Origin: Populus alba
Taxonomy: Eukaryota; Streptophyta; Magnoliopsida; Malpighiales; Salicaceae
NCBI RefSeq assembly: GCF_005239225.2
Contig: NC_133288.1
Location: forward strand, 20,032,169 to 20,096,168
Reading direction: 5' to 3'
Length of the DNA: 64,000 nucleotides
In this document: one piece after another, positions 24,586-37,400 of the stretch
Numbering within the stretch: the stretch's first letter is position 1
Layout: each line of letters begins with the position of its first letter
Translations under genes and position numbers: made by a program
Notes under the pieces: model-generated
Database searches by the model: none
The model's input: only the letters and a program-made list of their open reading frames with translations
What the model was told of the DNA's origin: nothing

Positions 24586-27295
24586 TGTGAATACATATCC
24601 CAAAGCAAATAAACAATAATTTTGCATTTCTCCTCTTTTCAAGTTTTAGCTGTCTTTTATAAATAAATCAACGTGTGATGAATTTTTTTTATTTTTTATT
24701 TTTGTAAAAACCAGTTCAGGATGTCATTTAAAAAATTAAGGTTAAATGAATTAGCAGCAAAACTCCAAAAACTAAACATTTTGAATCAAAAGTAGGCATG
24801 GTAAGTCCTGGATGAGATTGGTGGCTCGCCAAGCCCTGGGTTGGTGATCTTGATTAGCCTTGCCTTGTGTTTTATCATGTCTTGGTGATGGATGAAGTAA
24901 ACCGATGGTCCAATCCTGGGCCCAGTCCTACATCCATAGTCAAGGCATTTGGTTTGGACTTTAAAGTGGGTATTAAGTCTAGGCCCGTCAAATGTTGTTT
25001 TCTTTTTAATGGGAGAAAAAAAAAAAAAAAACAATGTCGTTGAACTCTGCTTTATTCATATTGATTCCAAATCACGTTATTTATCTTTTTCATGAAATGA
25101 TGCAATGGTATTTTCATTGCCGATTAATCATATTTATCAAATTTTGACTCCGAAATAATTCGTTGTTTTATATGATTATGTATGGTATTAACGCATAAAA
25201 TCAGTAGTTTATTTGTGCATTTTCTTTTTGAAGTAAATAAAATAGGAGAACAAGCCATACATGGAGGCCTGATTGGTTTTCTATGTTTTTCGATTCAATT
25301 ATATTTTTAATTATTTTGATATGTTAATATTATAATAATTTTTAAAAAAATATTTTTAATGAGGTGTCCAGAACTCCGGCCTAACACACGGAAATCAGCC
25401 TAAACACTCTGGTAACAGATCTCAAATATGAATAATAATTGCCAAATATGAATAATCCACCAAAAACTAATATAGATTCGGTCGATGTGCAGGGTTGAGA
25501 AATATTACTGGCCAGCTCAATGAACATTGGTCGACATGCATGAACACGACCACGTTGGCTCTGGATGAATAATTACGAGTGCCCATCATGGCGATCATCC
25601 ATCCATGCACAAAATGTCAAACAAACGCATGTTCTGAAAATGTCAAACAAAACACGACAAGTGCCTACCCCATGTAACATATATAATGCCCATGTAGATT
25701 CTTGTATGCTTCTATACATGAGTTGTTAAGAAATGACATGGAGCATGGCCACCTTTTTCAACATGCATGCCGTCGAGAAATGCAGCTCATGTAGAGGCAT
25801 ACGGCACTGTGTTCTAAGATAAGCACAAGGCACGTTGGAAACCAATATTCATGATAGTTGGGGAGGGGGCAATGGGGTGCTTCTCCACAGTTATTTGCTC
25901 TTTACAAAACAAAATCATGGCAATTATAGCAGGTTAATTTGCTTTTCAGGGTTTTCAATAAAATGGGTGTACTGTGCAGTGGTTGCTGCTCCGTGGCAGC
26001 TGAGATCATAATCTGTATGAATTCAGCCTGATGGCCCCTCCTGTATAGGTCTTTTATCTCTTTTTACATTTAATATTTGGAAAGATATTCCAAAGTAACG
26101 GGGGAATCAGATGATGGGCGAGGGAATGCACGAGTGACAGCATTTTGTGGAGGGATTTGACTGCTAATTTTTTGGATTTTGAGTCTCCTAGAAGCTCCAA
26201 GAACAAAAGAGTTCCTATTTGCAGGGAGGAAGAAAGTGGTGAGGTAAAGAGAGCTGGCAAAGCAGTGGGGTTCAGGGCGGGTCACTGGGCCTCCAGTTTG
26301 AATCAAATAGCATGTGAACATACCATGATATTGGTAATAAAAAAACAATTGCTGTTCTTTATTTCGAGAATTTGGAACCATCCAGTGGAGGAGAAGTTTA
26401 CAAAAACCGACCATGAAGAAAGGTGCAATTTTTTTATTTTAATATTGTCATCGAACTTATAAATATATTCGGTTTTTTTTTTATCAAGATAAACTTTTCT
26501 ATTAATTCATCTTTTAATATTTATGTTAGTCAACATAATGATTTTTAATTTTTTTTTTTTTTAAATATGTATTTTATGACTGTTAAAGCAAGTTAATAAA
26601 CAATCTCAAAATAGTATGTTTATATTTTATGTAATTAACTGCCAAGAAAAATCATAAATATTTAAAAATCATGTTTAAAATCTATTTAAGAATTTTAATA
26701 ATAAAAAAAAATCAATCTCAATTGAATTTTCTTGACCAATTTATCATTAGTATTGTTATTTTAAAATTATTAAAATTCAAGTAAAAATTAATAATAGTAT
26801 TTATAAACTATGTAATTAAAAACTTAAAAGGAACTAAATTTAGTAGAAAAAATTTGAAGTGCCAAAAAAAATATCAAGGAAAAAAAGTTTGGAGTGTCTA
26901 AAAAAACAAACTAAAAACAGAACAACAAAAGATACCTGACCCACCAGTTATTTATTTAAAAAAAAAAATGTGACAGACAATTTGTTTATCACAAATCATC
27001 AAATATAAACGCCCAAACGGGAATTAAACCCAGAACCTCAACTAATTTTTATTTTTTTCATTAATAATTTATTTAATTAATTTTATTATGCACTTCATCA
27101 TGGACGTTTTAGTTTGAATTTTGTTGTTGTTTTTTTTTCAAAGATAAGAAATTTCATTAATATTCGTGAAAAAAGAAGAAGAAGACTCCTCGTTATAGTT
27201 TTAAAATTTCCCCTTTGTGCAGCTAATTGAACATGGCTAATGATTCAGTACCGAAGGTAATCGTAACTCCTATGGAAAAGTCAATAATAATGTTT

Positions 27296-27352
27296 TCTTT
27301 CTCTTTTTCTTTTTCTTTTTCTTTTTCCTTTTCCTTTTCTTTGCAGAAAAGC
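27296..27352. repeat. (TTTTTC)n pyrimidine microsatellite
   Basis: A run of CTTTTT and CTTTTC hexamers about 55 bp long. The GAAAAA complement makes a false KEKEKE open frame on the minus strand. Confidence 0.9.
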
Positions 27353-27599
27353 CAATGAAAGTTAGCTTCTACGGTAGAAGCAAAACCAACATCAATAATA
27401 TGCAAGGGACCAGGTAAAGTCTTAGAAGTCACCTTAGCTATTCTGGCCCCTCTCGCTCTCAACGATTGCTACATTTCCCTTTCTTATTTATTTTTCATCA
27501 TTGTTCTCCATCAAATGAAAAGCTTTGGCCCTTTTCACCTGATTTAAAAAAACAAAATCTTGCTCCAATTTTGTTATCTAACTAAGGAATTGGTGTATT

Positions 27600-27775
27600 T
27601 TATAGCATGGTATAAGATATTTTTTAAAATTATTTTTTATTTAAAAATATATTAAAATAATTTTATTTTAATTTTTTTTTTTTTAACATCAACATATCAA
27701 AATCATTTAAAAAACTTAAAAATATATATTAAATTAATATTTATTTCAGGCTAAACAAAATCCAACACAATCAAA
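27600..27775. mobile_element. AT-rich MITE-like block
   Basis: Contains TTTAAAAATATATTAAAATAA and CATCAACATATCAAAATCAT, then ends GGCTAAACAAAATCC, reminiscent of the inverted TGTTTGG end. Ends are imperfect, so the boundaries are approximate. Confidence 0.35.
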
Positions 27776-30700
27776 ACATAAAAACAAACAAACAACAAAA
27801 AAAAATTCAACCCTTGTTCAATCATTTGATTTTAATCAATGTCTTTTCAGTACGTAGACGAGTCCAAAGAACAAAGCTTCTAATGCTATATTCCTATGTT
27901 TGTCCATCTCCCCTTGCATAGAAAAATAGCACAGGTGAGTGTGCAATTCCTGCCTCTTTCCTAATCTTTTTTGTCCTAAATTATCCACGATAACATATGG
28001 GGCATAAATAATTTATGTTCACAATAATGTGCTTGAAGTCATGGAAAAATAAAATAAAAAAACAAGAAAGAAATTGGGCTAATGAATATTATTGTGAGTA
28101 TTGTTTTTTTAAGATTGTAGTATTATAAATTTTATATTGCTCCACTAATTATTATTATAGGTGGCTAAGAATATAAATTTCTCTAATTACATGTTTCCTT
28201 CTTCTTCTTTTTCCTTTTTTATAATGGGCATTTTTAATCCTGAAAAAAAAGTCATAGGTATTAGTTTTCTAATGAATTGTTATGTTTGACTTTTAATAAA
28301 TATTAAGAGTGTTATTAATTGATATTCGATTATTTTTTATTCATATTTTTTAAACTATCTTTTTTAACAGTTGGTCTTTGTTTTTAATTAGAAATAAAAT
28401 TTTTATATTTTGACTAAACAATCATTTTGAATAAACGAAAATAGAAAGTCAACAACTTTTTACCTTTTTTTTATTATTATTAAATGTGAATGTTTAGGTC
28501 AGTTTACGTGTACCTCAATTAATTTTACGTGCTTTAAAGTTAACGATCATATAACCTTTCGATTATTTTAAAATTTATAGGACTCAAATTAATAAATTTT
28601 AAAAAAAAATTAAAACTTATCAGGTTAAGTTACACCCTTTTATTCTAATCTTTTACTTTTTAGAAACTAAAGAAGTATGTTATCCAATTCAAACTTCCCA
28701 TGCATTGCATAAACACAGATTATTACTATTGTTATTGTAATAAGAGGGGAATTAATTAATTGTTGACGATGTTTCTGATCAAGGCCATGTAATTTTATAA
28801 ATTGTACTTTCGGCCGATTTTTATTCCTTTCTTGATTTTAGCTGGGCCGAATTCAAATTTCTGTTTATTGATGGGGGGCCCACATTCAAATTAAATTAGT
28901 TAAGCAAACTATTATCATGGAACCATATGGATCAATCATAACACTTCACCGGCTAGATGCCTTTTTCCACACACCCAAGAAGTGGTATGATTAAGACCGT
29001 GCATGTTTGCTCTTCCACATTCATACCTCCACGAACTTTTGATAGACTCCCACAGAAATGGACCTGCTGCCTCGTTACTGCGTGCTGCAACACTCCCTGC
29101 GTCTTATGATGATTAACAGGAGTGCAATGTATTCTTATAGTAAAAGCACTGTATTCTTACAGTAAAAGCAAAAGGGAAATAGATAAATATAAGAATTTTA
29201 TAAAAAAAAACAACTAAGAGGGTTTGAAATGACATCATTTTTTTAAAAAAAAATTACATTGATTTTTTTTTTTTATCATTTAAATAGTTTGTTAAAAATT
29301 AAACTTTTTGATTTTTCTGTGTTTTTCTTTCTATGAGATTGTCTTAATCTCATGTTATGGGTCGTAGGTTTGATGGGTTAACCCGAGTTGACTTAATTAT
29401 TTTTAAAAATATCATTAAATTTGTTGAGGATACAATTTTTTTTTTTCAAAAAAAAAATTAAAAAGTAAAATAAAAGAAACAACATGTCTAATTTAAAATC
29501 AAGCAAAAAAGTTCTTTTTCCACTCTCTTACTTTTCTCTTTTCCCCTACAATCTTTATATTTCTTGATATTTCAATCTTGAGCTGAAAAAGCTTATTTTT
29601 TTAAAGATTTAGCCTTTAAATTAGAAAGATGAGAGAGAAAGTCACTTGAAAATAATTATAAGAGAAATAATAATCAGTTTGATAACTTTTTAACAAAAAA
29701 AAATTGCAATTCTTAATGTTAATGGATTCCATTCAATGCATAGTGTTCAATAATGATGAGTTTTTTTATATAAAAATATGTGATAAAAGAGATTGAGTGT
29801 CATTTTTTTTATCCAATTATTTTTTTTTTATTTTAGAGTTGATATAAATGTTATATATGAAGATTTTTTATGATATTTGAAAGATTTTTTTTTATATAAA
29901 AATAGATTAAAAAATAAATTTTTAACCCATCCTGTCTTTTTAACCACCAATATAGTGGTTGGATCATGGGAATAGCAATCAACACGTCTTCTTCTTCTTT
30001 TTCCTTTTCTTTTCAAAAACACGTGGTGTTGTTTAAAATAAATTGGGGTTTTAAATTTATCACAAGTTAGTCCAAGTGGTTAAGAACATGGGCATGAAAT
30101 TTGGGGAGCTTCTCCAATGCAGTACGAGGACAACTTCTACTTTCACCTATTGGCTAAATTTGTTTCTTTATGGTTTATTCTTGTATTTTTAAAAAAAAAA
30201 AAACATCACATGCTACTAATTATTTCTTTATTTTAACATTACATATAACTAAAATAAGTAGATTATTTTGACCAAAAAAGTAAAAGTATGTGTGCATATA
30301 TTATTAATATTATTATTATGTTATTTACCAATATTAATTGCTATCTAAACTGCATACAACTAAATATCAAATTCATTAAATGATACCATAACTCACTTTT
30401 TTATTTTTATTTTTATTTTTTCTTTTAAATTTAAAGAGAGTTTAGGAATATCATGTAACCATACAATTTGAGCTGTTTTTTAACAGTCGAGTATGTCAAG
30501 TTAGCCCGCGTGCGTCTAAAATTTATTTATAATCAAGTCATACTTGATTAATTATTCTATTTTAGTTTTTAACCAATGGCTCTTATACGTGTGATTCATC
30601 AGGTTTCCTAATAAATTTGTCCAAATATAAATCATAATTCTAAATAAAATAAGATTAAATTAATTTATTATCGATTCAATAATTAATTAATTTATATTTG

Positions 30701-31560
30701 AAGATCAAATATAATTTCTAGCATCTTATCATGATCTCTCAAATATTAGGAAAGTCATAATTGGGTTGACTTAGCCTTTCAGCAACCAGTTTCTCAGTGT
30801 AATTATTATCCCGTCAGCAACAATGTTCTGATTTAGATATTATAACATAAAGTATGTCTATTGTGTCAAATCATTTTTTTTTCTTAAATACCATAGTCAT
30901 TGCTTTTTTGAATAAGTTTAAAACTCTTTTCAAGTTTTATTCCATCTTGCGTAAGGATTTATAATCAATACTATTTGAGAATAGATAAAATATTTTTCCT
31001 TATTCACCAAGAGTGATGAATTCTTTATTGATTACTTAAATACCTTCACATAATTTATGTTATACCCAGTATTTGATCAGTTGTTACCCTTGATTAAGAC
31101 AACGTGCAACAAGATCAAAATATAATACTTTTTATATAAGATAACTTAGTGATCTCAAGTCTAATGATTATTTACATAACTGTCATGTGAGTCTTTTCAT
31201 AAACACAAGTGATCTCTCCATATAAAATTCTTACACGGGTTAATTCAGTGTACATATCACCTGACAAGCACATGTATGTTAGTTTTAGACATCTCTCATA
31301 TCCTAGTTTATGAAAATAACTACTTCCTTTCATAACAAAAAAAAAAAATCATAATATGTATTAATCTCAACAACTTTAATTAATGTCCAGTCTTGATAGA
31401 GTATTGACAAAGAACATTTAGGATCAATACTTTATTGCAATAGTAATTCTATAATTACAACAATTTTATAATTTTACTTGCAAAGCATTTTTATCTCGTC
31501 GACTTTATTTTTACTCGTGAATTCATCATTGAACTATTAAATTAATTAATCAAGTATTCG

Positions 31561-31584
31561 ATATATATATATATATATATATAT
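31561..31584. repeat. (AT)n microsatellite
   Basis: Twelve uninterrupted AT units. Confidence 0.9.
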
Positions 31585-32794
31585 AAAAAGTCAATGTCAC
31601 ATGTAACCAACAGATTGATTATATGACATATACACTAACACATTACAAAGACAAAATCAGCCTCCAAGTCGGTTGAAAGGATTTAGGCAGAGAAATCAAG
31701 GGCTGGGATGCTCCCTGTAATATAAATGGTTACTATCTCGTCAAATCAAACCACACTAACCCTTTCTTCATCCAATATAACATTCACCACAAATAAAGAA
31801 GGGAAAGATAACCATAATACCAATGCATATTTCAAGCTTTATTTTTTCATTCTTTCTTTGAATTTTATCATTCAACATTTGCTTGATTTTGAATTTATCT
31901 TTATCAACTGTTTTTGATTTGCTTTTTCTAAGATTATCATAGTTTTAAACAAATATCCTAATATATGGTTTGTACTTAATTTTATAAACATTTTATTTAT
32001 ATTATCATGTAATTAAATAAAAAATAATTCTAAAAAACAAAGTTAAAACTAGTGGAATCTATCACCCATATTGCAGATTTGATGAGTTAAGCTACGAAGC
32101 CGAAATCGATTCACGTGTTGCCTTTTCAATATTAAAAAACAAGGTAATTTTAAATTTTTTTAAAGTTGAAACACACTTTTTAACAATCATCCAAGTTATT
32201 TTTGAGTTCACCAGATCAAATAAGTCATATTATAATAATTTAAATGCCGAGTTAGATAAAAAATCAATTTAAAAAGTTTTAAAAGCCATATTTAACAATA
32301 ATATCTAATAATTTTTCAAGATCCGAATTTTTTTTTCCTTTCAATTCTTTTTTTTTTTTTTATTTAAGCTGCCGCGTAACACGCCAAAACTATTTATAAA
32401 CTAAGAAGGTATGTATATTATATATAATCATGAAAAAAACAAGGTAGGTAAATTATACTCATGGGCCACATACACGTGGTCGTAATTGTACACGGAGGAA
32501 TTTCTATGGCGACCGTCTTCCGCCACCGCCCATGACGCGCACTCGGCCCCACTTCTTAAAGCGCTGCCTCACGCCGGGCCATACCCTTCCCACGAGATTC
32601 TCACTAATCCAAATTACCATTACGCCCTCTTGCTCTTTTTTTTCCACACTAACCTACCACGTTGATAGGATTTAATTGCTAATTGGTCCTCATATTTACT
32701 TCAAGCATTAATGCCCTCTTTGAAACCAACGGTTAATGCAGTGATTTAAGGGCTCGAAAGTCAGATTTTTCCGTGGGGATTAATTTGGAGGCCT

Positions 32795-32930
32795 CCAAAA
32801 TTTTATTATATGTTTTATTTATTTTTAATATCAATATATTAAAATAATAAAAAATAATTTAATTTAATTTTTTTCAGAAGAAAAATAATTTAAAAATAAT
32901 GCAATGCTAAACAAACATTAAGTTTAATGT
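32795..32930. mobile_element. AT-rich MITE-like block
   Basis: Shares TTTTTAATATCAATATATTA and ATTAAAATAATAAAAAATAA with the blocks at 23541 and 27600 and ends GCAATGCTAAACAAACA. The left end is not defined. Confidence 0.35.
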
Positions 32931-33479
32931 ATTAAAAAAAAATCTTTTCAATCTAGTTAAAAATGAAGAATTTATTTTTCAAAATCCTATTTGAAGCTTT
33001 CGAATCTTTATAGAATAAATCACTTCAATAATCATACCATATCAACATAACTTTTAAGATGCAATATTATCATTTTTTAAGTACATTATTATCAATTTTC
33101 ATGTTTTATAATGCAACAAATGAACTACTCAAACTTTTTTTTTTCTAATGAAAAACCTTTAGTTTTTCCATTTAATTAATTAAATTTTGTTTTCCATTCC
33201 AAACGGGCTGACATCTTGTTTTTTTTTACCTCAAGAATAAAGAAGCACACGTCAAACATGGCAACACAATCTTCATTGAAAGAAAGGATACCGATTTTCT
33301 ATTTAATTAAAATCTCAAGATACAGCAAAATCTCTCTAAAATCCCAAAAAAATAGCAGTAAGATCCAAGAGAATCAGGTAGAATTACAAAAAAAAAAGCC
33401 TGTAGTTGCCAACTCTAGTTCGATAGGAATAAATAGTATTTCCAATGCATTTTATCATTTGCCAACTTTATTATTAATT

Positions 33480-34427
33480 TTTTAATGTACGACAGTTCTC
33501 AAGGGGACCAAACAACAGCATAAGAAGCAAGCAACGACAGCAGGAGAGAGAAAAACAAACAAATAAAGAGTTACACACAGAGGCACAGAGGGATCTAACA
33601 AACATGGGGTGATACCCAATAACAAATACAGTGGAAGCAGCCGTACTTGTTTTTCTTGTAGCTGCTAATCAGATTAATCTCGAAAAGCTTCCTTTTGGTG
33701 AGTTCTTCTTTTTTGTTTGATCTTTCAACTGTCGCCGTCGTCTATAGTTACATCGTCCTTTGTTCAGTGCATGTCAACGGTCAATGGACCGTGTTTTTCT
33801 GCCCTTTTCGTGCTTGATTATGCTGTTCTTGTTTTTTTCTTCACTTCCGATTGCTTCTTCTGTTTTTTCTTTTAGAGTTTCATGCTTTAACCTGCTGTGT
33901 ATGATCGCGCAGTTTTCTTCTTCTTCTTCTTCTTCTTTATTTAATTGAATGAATAAATTAATTCGTGATTCTTTAAAGAATATTATTGTATTTCTTTCTT
34001 TTATCAGATTCTCATACCTCGCTGTTTTTTTTAGTGTTCTTTCGATCGGGTTTGTCATAAATTCTGAAGAGAGCAGTTGCTCCTTCGTATACTAAATACT
34101 TACTGGACTTGAAAGCTCTACTGATCAGGTATTTTTTGTTTTTAGTCTGGATTTATTTGTTTCAAGTTGTGAAGGATCTGATCTTATAAACTATCAGTGT
34201 TGTTAACATTGAAATTGAATTAAGCATGTTTTGTTTGTTGATTTTGTTGACATAGGTACAAGGAGTGAAATACAAAGATCAGTATTGAGAATCAGTACTG
34301 GTTTGACTGGTTGGTGGTCGTATTTATATCTGGTTTTGGACTGGATCATCACTTACTGCTTCAAGGATCGAATTTTGTCGTGTCTGCGATCGGAATTGGA
34401 AAGTGGTAGTGCTTATTGGATTGAATT
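33480..34427 (+). other. Probable 5' leader of NET1 with a leader intron
   Basis: The sequence changes from AT-rich waste to a more balanced composition near 33480. A good donor TTTTG|GTGAGTT (GT at 33698) and acceptor ACATAG|GTAC (AG at 34255-34256) would remove a leader intron of about 560 bp before the start codon at 34428. Another donor-like GATCAG|GTATTT is near 34129. A (TTC)n tract lies at 33917-33937. This is inference from splice motifs only. Confidence 0.4.
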
Positions 34428-37400
34428 ATGGCTGCCAGGTCGCAAGCAGATTCTAAACGGAAGTATTCATGGTGGTGGAACAGCCACATCAGCCCAAAAA
34501 ACTCAAAATGGCTTCAAGAGAATCTTACAGGTATTGGTTTGTTTCTTAAGAATTTAGTTTGGATTTTTGTTTAGTGTGCAAGTGGGGTGTGCTTAACTGT
34601 TTAATCATTTTTCCATATCAAGTGTGAGAGCTGGCTATTTGGAAGACATGGTAACCAAGACATTACAATGAATGGCACCAACATTTTGCCTCAGCTGACT
34701 GTCAACTTTTTGAAGAATAGCTTTTATTAACCATATTCCTTCTTAGGAAATAAAAAAATTGAACTAATTTTAATGAAGATTGACACCTCATGTTAATTGT
34801 TGCTGTGTAGTTCTACTTATGCCCGTGTGATGAAGTGGATCTCTGATCTCCTAACATCTCTACTGCAACCGGGGATGAAAGGAAACATAATTAAAGAATT
34901 CCAAACAAATGAATGGAATCAGTTAAAACTCTTGAAATGTATGCACAAAATAAAAAAAAAGTTGGAAGGTATTTAGCTTGCATTTACTTTTGGTGTGAGC
35001 CTTAATTGCACCTGGCTGCATTTGATCGTCGCAACCATCTCTGAATTTACTTGCTGCTGTATATTTGATAACTTAAATGATAAACTGGGTGCTACAATCT
35101 AAGAATCGGATGATAATTACTGCCAATGTGATTTTCGTGGTTGCAAAGATATAGCTTCCGAATTTTTGTCTCATGCTTGTGTCTTTGCTTTTCATTTTCC
35201 TTACAATTGATAGGTTTATCCAAGGGTTCAATCTATAAGTTTTTTCTTTTATGGCATGAAATTACATCACCTCTCTGATATCTTCGAGCTCCTTATTTTT
35301 GTGAATTGATTGTCGTATTTCTTGGGTAAAGAAACCAAATTTTTGGAGGAACATTCTCCTTGGTTTGCTACACTATATCACTGCATAGTATTTAACAAAG
35401 AGTATCAATTAACGAACTCTTTTGTCAATCCACACCCTGACTCTCCTTGGATGGTTTGTAATTCTGCTTCTAATTTAATTTGGTGATTTGTGGTTAATAA
35501 AACTACGGCTACTCATTTAATCAGAAGGTGGAACCAATGGATATATTTTATTGCTTACTTGTAGACCACCACAGTTTTTTGTACTTATTCAAAATATATA
35601 CTGAATTTGAGTTTTATCTTCTTTATTACTTCTTTCATTCTGTAGGTTTTGTGCTAGACTTACAGCAGCATTTGCTATCTATTGGCATTTAACTGTTCAA
35701 CAATTCTCTTTTCTATAAACAGGTATGGATTTCAAAGTCAAACAAATGATCAAACTCCTTGAAGAAGACGCAGATTCCTTTGCAAGGAGGGCAGAGATGT
35801 ACTATAAGAAACGCCCGGAGCTTATGAAATTAGTTGAAGAGTTTTATAGAGCATATCGTGCATTGGCTGAAAGATATGATCATGCCACCGGGGCCCTTCG
35901 CCAGGCACATCGAACAATGGCAGAAGCATTCCCCAACCAAGTCCCCCTTATGCTTGGCGATGATTCCCCTGCAGGTTCTGCTACTGATGGTGATCCCCGC
36001 ACACCTGATATGCCACCAATACATGCACCTTTTGACCTTGATGAGCTGCAAAAGGATGCTTTGGGTGTTTCACCATCTCATAGGAATGGAGCTTTTACTG
36101 AAGAATCAGATTCTGTTCCTGGAAGAAAGGGTTTGAAACAGCTCAATGATCTTTTTGGGTCTGGAGATGGGGTGAACCATGCTAAATTTTTAGAAGGGAG
36201 GGCAAGAAAAGGCCTCAGTTTCCATGATCCAGAGGAGAAAGAGCAAGGTGTGTGGAATGACAGTAGCCATGATCTCAAGGCTCGAATCCCATCCCAGTCT
36301 GAACGAGTGAGTCAAGCCGAGCTAGAAATTCTAACTTTAAAGAATGCGCTTGCTAAACTAGAAGCTGAAAAAGAAGCTGACCTGCTTCGGTATGAGAATA
36401 GTTTGGAAAGATTGTCTAATCTGGAGTCAGAAGTCTCTCGTGCAACAGAGGATTCCAGGGGACTTAATGAACGAGCCAGCAAATCTGAAGCTGAAGTTCT
36501 AACTTTGAAGGAAGCCCTTGCTGAGTTAGAGGCTGAAAAGAAATCTAGTTTTCTTCAATACCAGCATTGTTTGGAAAAAATATCTAATCTGGAGAACAGT
36601 ATATCTCAAGTCCAAAAGGATGCAGGAGAACAAAACGAGCGAGCTGGCAAGGCTGAAATTGAAGCTCAATCTCTAAAGCAAGACCTGGCTAGATTAGAAG
36701 CTGAAAAAAATGTTGTGCTGGTTCAGTACAAACAATGTTTGGAGAAGATATCTGATCTAGAAGACCAATTACTGAATGCACAGGAAGATGCCCGGAGGTT
36801 CAGTGAGCGTGCAGGTGATGCTGAAAGGGAAATTGAAACCTTGAAGCAAGCTTTGACTAAGCTAACTGAAGAGAAGGAAGCTGCTGTCACTCAGTACCAG
36901 CAATGCTTGGCAACAATTGTCAGCCTGGAGCATAAAATTACTTGTTTTGAGGAGGAAGCCCGAAGGCTTAACTCAGAGATAGATGATGGGGCTGTGAAGC
37001 TAAAGGATGCTGAAGAGAGGTGTATTCTGTTGGTAAAATCAAATCAAACCATGCAGTCTGAGTTAGAGTCATTGGTGCAGAAAGTGGCAGCTCAAAGCGA
37101 AGAAGTTACGGAGAAGAAGGAGGAGTTGGGGAGACTTTGGACTTGTGTACAAGAAGAGCGATTGAGATTCATGGAGGCCGAAACTGCTTTTCAAACTCTA
37201 CAGCATCTGCACTCTCAATCTCAGGAAGAACTGAGATCTATGGCGGCTCATCTTCAGAACAGGGCTCAAATTTTGGACGAACTGGAAGCCCGTAATCAGA
37301 GTTTAAAAGATGAAGTGGAGCATGTCAAGGTGGAGAACAAGAGCGTAAGCGAAGTCAACTTATCCTCAGCTCTGACCATACAGAATCTGCAAGATGAGAT

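Larger units (their letters stand above)
23292..34427. other. 11-kb gene-poor interval between MCCA and NET1
   Basis: The two genes diverge from here, so both promoters should sit at its edges (MCCA near 23300-23500, NET1 leader from about 33500). Between them the DNA is AT-rich, with homopolymers, a hAT-like element, several MITE-like blocks and satellite-like fragments. No open frame resembles a protein. Confidence 0.5.

Noticed and set aside
26930..27060. Reverse-strand B-box-like word near GGGTTTAATTCCCG
   Set aside because: There is no A box at the right distance and no cloverleaf; tRNA or SINE origin cannot be supported.
27223..27462. Open frame with a KEKEKE run
   Set aside because: It is a translated hexamer microsatellite, not a gene.
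35830..36278. Several open frames antisense or out of frame to the NET1 exons
   Set aside because: They overlap a much longer, domain-bearing coding frame and have no family signature; they are shadows.
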